From NCBI GenBank assembly GCA_020632635.1, contig JACKFE010000001.1, forward strand, positions 372,001-436,000: a DNA stretch of 64,000 bases. The letters run 5' to 3'. Positions 58,065-64,000 of this stretch are shown in pieces. A model generated the notes under the pieces. That model did no database searches. It saw nothing but the letters and a program-made list of their open reading frames with translations, and was not told where the DNA came from. This DNA is from Nitrospiraceae bacterium (GTDB taxonomy: Bacteria > Nitrospirota > Nitrospiria > Nitrospirales > UBA8639). A program made the translations under genes and the position numbers. The stretch's first letter is position 1. Every line of letters begins with the position of its first letter.

Positions 58065-58661
58065 TCAGATTTCAAGGAGTTTTTTAACTTTTTCAAGGGT
58101 GGCTGCAGACATCACTTGAATGGTGACTTCCATGACCGTCGATACTTTTCCGTTCAATCGCGTCATCCGAATAATATGGACTGAGGAAATGGATTGCACC
58201 CAAGGCAAAGCCTCCAGCTCTGCAAGAAATACTACCCCCTGATAAAATCCTCCCTCTATTTTGATGCCAATATCAAAAAAAGGGGACACCTGCTGATCCC
58301 ATGGTACCCGGGCATCGGGTTTCCAGGACCGCATCGTGAGATCTAACGTTTTGCTCAGTTCCACCACCTCTTTTCGAAAGTGTTGGGGGGCCAAGTCACC
58401 TGGAATCTTTTGAAATCGTAATTGAAATTCATCCCGCACTCGTAGGAGTTGCTGATCGACATTCTGAAGGGCCTGTAATTTGAATTGAATTGCCCGCGCC
58501 TCTTGTTCGTGCTGTTGGATTTCGTCCCTCAACCGGTCACTATCATCAATGAGTGGGGACCATATCAGCCCGTAAAGCGCTCCCATGGCCATCATAAAAA
58601 GCCCAAACCCCAGGAAAGCCCCACGTCTTGAAATACTGACTTGAGACCACCCAGTCATCAT
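58065..58661 (-). CDS. pilO: Type IV pilus assembly protein PilO
   Basis: The 198-aa inner-membrane protein has one N-terminal TM helix (GAFLGFGLFMMAMGALYGLIW), a periplasmic coiled coil (LRDEIQQHEQEARAIQFKLQ) and a C-terminal ferredoxin-like domain (DIGIKIEGGFYQGVVFLAELEALPWVQ). It forms heterodimers with PilN in the alignment complex. It overlaps pilN by 4 nt. Confidence 0.88.
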   Translation of the reverse strand: MMTGWSQVSISRRGAFLGFGLFMMAMGALYGLIWSPLIDDSDRLRDEIQQHEQEARAIQFKLQALQNVDQQLLRVRDEFQLRFQKIPGDLAPQHFRKEVVELSKTLDLTMRSWKPDARVPWDQQVSPFFDIGIKIEGGFYQGVVFLAELEALPWVQSISSVHIIRMTRLNGKVSTVMEVTIQVMSAATLEKVKKLLEI

Positions 58662-59224
58662 GTCACCGCATGCTCTTGCATATGCAATCGAATCACGAAC
58701 GAATACGGGGCGGACATTTCGTGATCCGCTTCTCGAACCTCGACAAAAGAGATTCCCCGCAAGGATAAGACATTCTCAAGGCGATCTAGGCATTTCGCCA
58801 CATCTTCGATGGCAAAAGCTTGTCCGTGAATTTCCACCACATCGTTTTCGATATGAATGGAATCTAACCAGACTTGAAGATTTTGCAAACTTTCCCCAAT
58901 TGATTCCATCAAATCACTTACATTCCCCATGGAATGAACTTCCTGCTTTAGTTTTTCCAAAGATACCAGCATGCCATCTTTGCGGGTATTTATTTCCAAG
59001 AGACGTCCCATGGCCTCTTGAAGTTGAGACAGTTGCTTGGCCTTCGACACCTTCTCCTCCAGAAAACGCTCCCGCTCTATGTACAAAGATTGAGTCCACC
59101 ACCCGGCACCAATACTAAACATCAGTAGGAGTAAGGCACCAATGGCGTATTGCGACCAAAAAATTTCTGGCTCGGGCATTGGATCGGCCGATTGAACTTG
59201 TCGAATCAGATTGATCCGAATCAC
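58658..59224 (-). CDS. pilN: Type IV pilus assembly protein PilN
   Basis: The 188-aa protein has the conserved N-terminus INLIRQ, which docks into PilM, then a TM helix (ALLLLMFSIGAGWW) and a periplasmic coiled-coil and small beta domain. It overlaps both pilM and pilO by 4 nt, so the genes are translationally coupled. Confidence 0.9.
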   Translation of the reverse strand: MIRINLIRQVQSADPMPEPEIFWSQYAIGALLLLMFSIGAGWWTQSLYIERERFLEEKVSKAKQLSQLQEAMGRLLEINTRKDGMLVSLEKLKQEVHSMGNVSDLMESIGESLQNLQVWLDSIHIENDVVEIHGQAFAIEDVAKCLDRLENVLSLRGISFVEVREADHEMSAPYSFVIRLHMQEHAVT

Positions 59225-60303
59225 GCTTCCCGCCCCCCTCTCAACGCTACTCCAACTGCCACTCCTAACAGGGGTAGCGCACTCAAAAAACTGGGATCTT
59301 GAGCAATATGCACAGGCACCTCTATTCGGTTAAACGGGTTCAGTAACCTCACCGGCACCCTTAATTTCTGAGAAAGCTTCTCGTCCATGCCTCCTACTGC
59401 CGCATACCCCCCAGACAACACGACTGCGATTAAAGATGAAAAATTCATGAATGAAGAATACTCACTAATCGCATCACGAATCTGTTCTGAGATTTCGTCC
59501 AAAAATGGCTCCCAAAGAATTTGGACGGACGCACTCGGGTATTCATCTGGATATTGTCTCTGCACATTTCGCATCTGCTCCACCAGATCCCCATACCACT
59601 CCACGGAAAAGGGAACTTCTCGAACACTCCAAACCTCCCCTTTCCAAAGTAGTACCAGGAGCATGCCATTGGGGCCAAGATGAACGAGCAACCTCATCTC
59701 TTCAGCGTCATAATTAACCATCACCATATTCGCCAGGGCAAAAGCATCGACATCAACAAAGCTTATTTTCCGGTGGTATTGATGAAAGTCAGAAGTGATG
59801 CTCTCAATCCATGGTTTCTGCCCGACAACCAATAACGCATCTGTTTTGTTTGAGATATTTGAGGGAACGGAACTTGAGAGATGAACATCCCAAAGGACTT
59901 CACCCATTTCCGGAGATATGTAGCGGTCAAGTTCCCACTTTAAATGCTCCCGAATATCCTCTTCTCCCATGGTCGGAAACTCAAGCCTTTTTATCATAAC
60001 CCTTGGCCCTGAAACAGAAACACCTAGAGAAGACTTATGGATTTCTTTATTTTCCCAGCATACGTGCAGTGATTTCAAAGGAAACGCACTTTGACCATGC
60101 GTTACTTGTTCTTTTTCAAAATGTTGGAGAATCGGTTCCATCCCCCAATTGCGTAACATGACCTTGGGTCCTTTCCGTTGGAGAATTACAAATTTGGTGA
60201 AGGCACTTCCTAGATCTACACCAATACTGCACTCAACCGATTGAGACCGGAGGAAAAACCGTCGAGCCAAAATGCGTCTAAAATTATCCACCAGTGAAGC
60301 CAC
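59221..60303 (-). CDS. pilM: Type IV pilus assembly protein PilM
   Basis: The 360-aa cytoplasmic actin-like ATPase has the phosphate-1 motif IGVDLGSAFTKFVIL, KWELDRYI and VVLSGGYAAVGG, as in PilM/FtsA-like proteins. It starts with GTG at 60303 behind AAAAAGG. It binds the N-terminal INLI segment of PilN. It heads the pilMNOP operon. Confidence 0.92.
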   Translation of the reverse strand: MASLVDNFRRILARRFFLRSQSVECSIGVDLGSAFTKFVILQRKGPKVMLRNWGMEPILQHFEKEQVTHGQSAFPLKSLHVCWENKEIHKSSLGVSVSGPRVMIKRLEFPTMGEEDIREHLKWELDRYISPEMGEVLWDVHLSSSVPSNISNKTDALLVVGQKPWIESITSDFHQYHRKISFVDVDAFALANMVMVNYDAEEMRLLVHLGPNGMLLVLLWKGEVWSVREVPFSVEWYGDLVEQMRNVQRQYPDEYPSASVQILWEPFLDEISEQIRDAISEYSSFMNFSSLIAVVLSGGYAAVGGMDEKLSQKLRVPVRLLNPFNRIEVPVHIAQDPSFLSALPLLGVAVGVALRGGREA

Positions 60304-60553
60304 TGAACCTTTTCTCCCTCATCCTGATTTACCGAAGGACTCCCATACTCCGCTATCACCCAAAATAACTTAGGGTAAATACCTGCCAGGGAAAATCCCA
60401 AACTACCCAAAAAAAACAAAACTTGCGGACTTCGCAGCTTTGCCTTGACTACCAATGTAAGTTGAAAAAGTGCAAAAAGAAGGCAGGATCAACCTTGAAA
60501 GGAAGGGAGATTCGTCAAATCGAGTACGTCAATACAATCATGCATAACAAGAG
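60304..60553. other. Gap between rapZ and pilM
   Basis: About 250 nt. On the minus strand a weak TGCG-AAGTC-CGCA hairpin is followed by a TTTTGTTTTTTTT tract (60441-60409 region), which may partly end the rapZ transcript. A frame on the minus strand (60455-60216) begins with TTG, lacks a ribosome-binding site and overlaps pilM. Confidence 0.45.
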
Positions 60554-61510
60554 TCAAACAGGAACTTTTTCATTCTGAATTTCCCGGTGGCGAATGCTGG
60601 ATTCATAGCCCAACCCCTTTAAAACTTCCTGCATCCGAAGAGCCGTAGCCACCGAACGATGTTGTCCACCTGTGCAGCCAAACGCGATCGTCAAATAACT
60701 CCGCTGTTCCCGTTCAAACAACGGCAACACAAAGGCTAATAGCTCTTTAATATGCCGGAGAAAGGTGATCGCCTCATGAGTCTCCAATACAAACTGCTGT
60801 ATGTCGGGATGCTTTCCCGTTAATGGTTGAAGGTCTGGTATAAAATGAGGATTTCGAAGGAATCGCACATCAAACACCAAATCTGCATCAATCGGCACAC
60901 CAAACTTAAATCCAAAGCTTAACAGGTTTATCCGTAAGGTCTGCCCTTCACCGCGATCTTGATACTGTTTAATCATCCACGCTTTCAAATCATGGACGGT
61001 AAACTCTGATGTATCAACAATCCTATTGGCTTTTTCACGAAGCTCTTTAAGTCGTTCACGTTCAAGCTGAATTCCTTCAATAACCGGACGTTGGGGTAAT
61101 AACGGGTGTGGACGTCTTGACTCGGAAAATCGCCTGACCAAGACCTCGTCTTGAGCTTCAAAGAATAAGAGTTCGGCGTGACAACCATCCCGATGTAGCC
61201 CATTTAAATTAGCAAATAAATCATCAAAAAAAGCCCGCTCCCGAATATCAATACCCAGGGCGACCTTTTTTACATCTTTTTCAGGCTGGAGGCATAATTC
61301 TGTAAATTTCTGAAATAAAGCCGGAGGAAGATTGTCCACACAGAAATACCCCATGTCTTCCAAGCACTTCAGGGCTTGCGTTTTCCCTGACCCAGATGTT
61401 CCCGTCACAATAATCAATTGAAGGGGAAAAACATTAGTCTCCACCTTGAGTGGAGGAAGATTCATTGAATCCTCAAACACCTCATTCTCCCCTTTTCGCG
61501 ACTCAGTCAT
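60554..61510 (-). CDS. rapZ: RapZ/YvcJ-family nucleotide-binding protein
   Basis: The 318-aa protein has a Walker A motif (GTSGSGKTQ), YFCVDNLPPALF, and the C-terminal RNA-binding-type motif GCTGGQHRSVATA. In Escherichia coli RapZ brings the small RNA GlmZ to RNase E and so controls GlcN-6-P synthesis; in other bacteria the family's role is less clear. The protein starts with about 30 additional residues before the P-loop. It is downstream of rpoN with an 84-nt gap, without the hpf and ptsN genes often found between them. Confidence 0.92.
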   Translation of the reverse strand: MTESRKGENEVFEDSMNLPPLKVETNVFPLQLIIVTGTSGSGKTQALKCLEDMGYFCVDNLPPALFQKFTELCLQPEKDVKKVALGIDIRERAFFDDLFANLNGLHRDGCHAELLFFEAQDEVLVRRFSESRRPHPLLPQRPVIEGIQLERERLKELREKANRIVDTSEFTVHDLKAWMIKQYQDRGEGQTLRINLLSFGFKFGVPIDADLVFDVRFLRNPHFIPDLQPLTGKHPDIQQFVLETHEAITFLRHIKELLAFVLPLFEREQRSYLTIAFGCTGGQHRSVATALRMQEVLKGLGYESSIRHREIQNEKVPV

Positions 61511-61594
61511 ATCTCACCATGACCTGAATTCAAGATACCTTTTATCCAGATTGAGCTATCACACTCTCACATTTCGAGAGTTCCCTTCTTGGAC

Positions 61595-63106
61595 TCAGGT
61601 AGGAATTCGCTTTCGTTGCCCAGCTGAAGCAATATGCAATTCCGCCCGATACTTTGCTACCGTCCGCCTGGCAATGAGAATATTTTTCTTTCGAAGCCGA
61701 GCAACGATTTCTTGATCTTTTAAGGGATTGGCCGCTTCCTCTTGGGCCACCATTTCGCGAATCATTTCGCGCACCGTAACCGAAGACATATCCTCCCCTC
61801 GGTTATCAGCACGTTGAATTCCGGCGTTAAAAAAGAACTTCAGCTCCAAAATCCCTTGAGGGCAGTGCATGTATTTATTCGTAGTCACTCGGCTGATCGT
61901 AGATTCATGCATACCAACATCGTCCGCAACTTGCTTCAATACCAATGGGCGCAGATATTGAATGCCTTTTTCCAAAAACGCTTCTTGGAATTTCACTAAA
62001 CTTTTGACGACCTTGACAATTGTCTTATTCCGTTGGTCAATGCTACGGATGATCCATTGGGCTCCCTTAAGCTTTTCCTCAAGATATGTTTTCGTAGTAC
62101 CGGCATCCTCACCTGGATGATTTAACAGTCGTCGATAATAGGGACTAATCCTGAGCCTCGGCAATCCGTCATCATTAAGCAACACCACCCATTCCCCTTC
62201 GTGTTTCAGCACATAGACATCGGGAATAATAATGGAGTTGCTATCTGAAAAATAGGGTCGGCCTGGCTTAGGCTCCAAATGTTCAATAACCTTGACAGCT
62301 TCATACACTTCATCAAGAGTCACACCAAGATTTTTGGCAACAACTTGATAGCGCTTCTTTTGTAGATCCACTAAGTGATGGTCCAGAATGGCCTCAATCA
62401 CGTTAGGAGAAACAGTCAAAGGGAGGGATCCTTCCAATCCGGCCTCATCCTGTTGGAGCGCATGCAATTGAATACGTAAACATTCTTGAAGATCACGGGC
62501 CGCCACACCAGGTGGGTCGAATGTCTGAATATGCTTCAGAACCCGTTCGACTTGCTCAATAGACCCATTTCCATCTTCAGCAAGTTCTTCCAGTGGAATT
62601 CGAAGATACCCATCTTCATCCAAATTGCCAATGATCATTCGCCCAATATCCCGATCATCTCCCTCCAAAGACGAAAGACGTAGCTGCCATTCAAGATGAT
62701 CTTCTAACGAAGTGGGTTTCGTTAAGGTTTGTTCATAGGATGGAAATTCCTCGTCACCTTGAGGAACATCGTCCCTTTGAGCAGGACGCCAATCCGACCC
62801 CAACAGATTATCCCATTCTTCCGGCGATAAGGATTCGCTTTCTTTCACCGCCATAGGTGCTTCTTCAGCCTCACCGGGCAGTTCATTCTCTTGCACTTTT
62901 GGACGTTCAATACCCTCTTCCCCAGCAACGGCCTCCTCCTCTTGAATTTCTAATGCCAGATCCTCCAGCAAGGGATTTTCTACAAGATGTTGGGCAAGAA
63001 CCTGCTGAAGCTCTAAACGAGATAATTGCAACAACTTGATCGCTTGTTGGAGCTGGGGGGTCATCACCAGCTTTTGGGAAAGACGAAGGTCTAAACGAAG
63101 ATCCAT
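61595..63106 (-). CDS. rpoN: RNA polymerase sigma-54 factor
   Basis: The 503-aa protein has the Gln- and Leu-rich region I (QKLVMTPQLQQAIKLLQLSRLEL), an acidic linker, the core-binding domain (LEWQLRLSSLEGDDRDIGRMIIGNLDEDGYL), the DNA-binding helix-turn-helix (DVGMHESTISRVTTNKYM) and the RpoN box ARRTVAKYR. It directs transcription from -24/-12 promoters with enhancer-binding activators. It lies 26 nt after lptB. Confidence 0.97.
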   Translation of the reverse strand: MDLRLDLRLSQKLVMTPQLQQAIKLLQLSRLELQQVLAQHLVENPLLEDLALEIQEEEAVAGEEGIERPKVQENELPGEAEEAPMAVKESESLSPEEWDNLLGSDWRPAQRDDVPQGDEEFPSYEQTLTKPTSLEDHLEWQLRLSSLEGDDRDIGRMIIGNLDEDGYLRIPLEELAEDGNGSIEQVERVLKHIQTFDPPGVAARDLQECLRIQLHALQQDEAGLEGSLPLTVSPNVIEAILDHHLVDLQKKRYQVVAKNLGVTLDEVYEAVKVIEHLEPKPGRPYFSDSNSIIIPDVYVLKHEGEWVVLLNDDGLPRLRISPYYRRLLNHPGEDAGTTKTYLEEKLKGAQWIIRSIDQRNKTIVKVVKSLVKFQEAFLEKGIQYLRPLVLKQVADDVGMHESTISRVTTNKYMHCPQGILELKFFFNAGIQRADNRGEDMSSVTVREMIREMVAQEEAANPLKDQEIVARLRKKNILIARRTVAKYRAELHIASAGQRKRIPT

Positions 63107-63132
63107 ACGGCGCGTTATTTCCTCTAAATAAA

Positions 63133-63882
63133 TTACATTTTAAACCGTTCACCTAAATACACGGCTCTGGCCTTCTGACTATTCACTATGACATCAGGCG
63201 CCCCAGCTTCCAAAATACTCCCCTCACTTATTATATAAGCTCGGTCAGTAATGGAAAGAGTATCTTGGACATTATGGTCCGTAATCAGGATTCCTATACG
63301 TTTCTGCTTGAGGGTTGTCAGGATATCCTGAATGTCGCCCACAGCGATGGGATCAATCCCAGCAAAAGGTTCATCCAGTAAAAGGAATTTTGGATTGGTA
63401 GCCAATGCCCGTGTAATTTCCAAACGACGACGCTCTCCACCGGATAAGGTAAAAGAGCCATTCTTTCGTAAACGGCTAAGATTCAATTCTTCCAATAACT
63501 CATCCAATCGCTGCCGTCTTTGGCTGTTTGTCAGATTTAGCGTCTCCAGCACCGCTAATACATTATCTTCCACCGACAGTCGACGAAAAATTGAAGCTTC
63601 TTGAGGTAAATATCCAACCCCTCTTCTAGCCCTTTTGTACATCGGAAGAAGAGTAATGTCCTCCTTATTCAGAAATATTTTACCTTGATCGGGCTGACAA
63701 AGTCCCACTACCATATCAAAAATTGTGGTTTTTCCTGCCCCATTTGGCCCTAAAAGGCCGACAATTTCTCCTCCTCTCAACTCCAGACTGACTCCGCGGA
63801 CAACCTGTCGCCCTTTATAACTTTTATTGAGTTCATTAGCAGAAATCTTATAGGCGGACTTATTACGTTCTTCAGTCATCAC
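63133..63882 (-). CDS. lptB: LPS transport ATPase LptB
   Basis: The 249-aa ABC ATPase has Walker A GPNGAGKTT, signature LSGGERRR, Walker B FLLLDEPFAGID, and the LptB-typical GYLPQEASIFRRLSVEDN. It powers LPS extraction through LptFG. Two ATGs (63882, 63879) could serve as start. The lptB-rpoN pair is widely conserved. An lptA gene would be expected upstream, but the window ends. Confidence 0.95.
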   Translation of the reverse strand: MMTEERNKSAYKISANELNKSYKGRQVVRGVSLELRGGEIVGLLGPNGAGKTTIFDMVVGLCQPDQGKIFLNKEDITLLPMYKRARRGVGYLPQEASIFRRLSVEDNVLAVLETLNLTNSQRRQRLDELLEELNLSRLRKNGSFTLSGGERRRLEITRALATNPKFLLLDEPFAGIDPIAVGDIQDILTTLKQKRIGILITDHNVQDTLSITDRAYIISEGSILEAGAPDVIVNSQKARAVYLGERFKM

Positions 63883-64000
63883 ACCCTTTTTATTATGCCA
63901 AGTAGAATCCTACGGTAAAAAGAAAGTCAGATAAATTCTGGTTAATCTCTTTGAGCAACAACCACTGTCAAACATTCTATTACTTGGGATAATTTATCAA
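63883..64000. other. Non-coding edge upstream of lptB
   Basis: All minus-strand frames are short here. TTGACA (around 63970) and a weak CATAAT (around 63900) are not at promoter spacing from each other. No end of an lptA gene is visible. Confidence 0.4.

Noticed and set aside
60409..60441. Possible riboswitch upstream of pilM, because of the GGCAAAGCTGCG-like sequence
   Set aside because: The bases do not match the conserved core of c-di-GMP riboswitches, and only a weak hairpin with a U-tract remains.
60216..60455. Minus-strand 79-aa frame with a hydrophobic N-terminus upstream of pilM
   Set aside because: It begins with TTG, has no ribosome-binding site, and overlaps pilM by 88 nt. It looks a little like a membrane protein, but support is insufficient.
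1..64000. CRISPR arrays, tRNA or rRNA genes, insertion sequences, phage genes
   Set aside because: I looked for regularly spaced repeats, cloverleaf-like sequences and transposase- or integrase-like proteins and found none. The only regular repeats are the 11-bp promoter arrays.

Overview
The window looks like a chromosomal segment of a Nitrospira-like bacterium (phylum Nitrospirota). This is inferred from moderate GC content, many small lipoproteins, two OprO/P-like porins, a large MauG-like di-heme cytochrome, and the housekeeping block aroC-aroB-(GAF-GAF-ANTAR)-nadE-glnD next to pilMNOP, rapZ, rpoN and lptB. No rRNA, tRNA, transposase, phage gene or CRISPR array was seen.

Layout. Positions 1-8,200 hold periplasmic and redox genes: a truncated CpxP/Spy-like protein, an ApbE flavin transferase, a porin, an FMN-binding protein carrying the ApbE target motif, a four-helix membrane protein and a di-heme peroxidase-like cytochrome. 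Positions 8,500-12,050 hold a peroxiredoxin-fold protein, a PIN-TRAM membrane protein, small zinc-ribbon and lipoprotein genes, and an outer-membrane protein. Several promoters up to position 10,440 sit next to Fur-like AT-rich operators. Positions 12,054-14,802 (minus strand) are an ECF sigma factor operon whose anti-sigma factor carries a periplasmic CBM48/AMPK-beta-like domain, followed by a lipoprotein version of the same domain. Positions 15,200-26,750 hold lipoproteins, a second OprO/P-like porin, a PstS-like protein, a PhoR-like multi-sensor kinase, two near-duplicate OmpR/PhoB regulators and a hybrid kinase.

Positions 27,137-48,464 form one long plus-strand exopolysaccharide locus. 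It contains UDP-glucose dehydrogenase, an orphan receiver protein, six glycosyltransferase-type genes (one fused to a polysaccharide deacetylase), two heparinase II/III-like proteins, two APH-fold kinase-like proteins, an MsbA-like ABC exporter, a separate deacetylase and an AlgE-like outer-membrane protein. A three-gene cassette (GT4, heparinase-like, APH-like) occurs twice in tandem.

Regulation is the most interesting part. (i) Three intergenic regions, upstream of the 15,794 lipoproteins, ugd and the orphan receiver gene, carry tandem 11-bp direct repeats of TTCTCAT type. All three end exactly 10 nt before a plausible -10 hexamer, which is the architecture of a PhoB-activated promoter. This suggests that the PhoR/PhoB-like genes in the window control the exopolysaccharide locus. 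(ii) Between the GAF-GAF-ANTAR gene and nadE-glnD there is a consensus promoter, two 5-bp hairpins with hexaloops AAUGGC and AAAGGC, and an intrinsic terminator that overlaps the second hairpin. This is the signature of an ANTAR antitermination target, and a short leader ORF ends in ATGA at the nadE start codon.

The remaining minus-strand genes (48,814-63,882) are housekeeping and type IV pilus genes.
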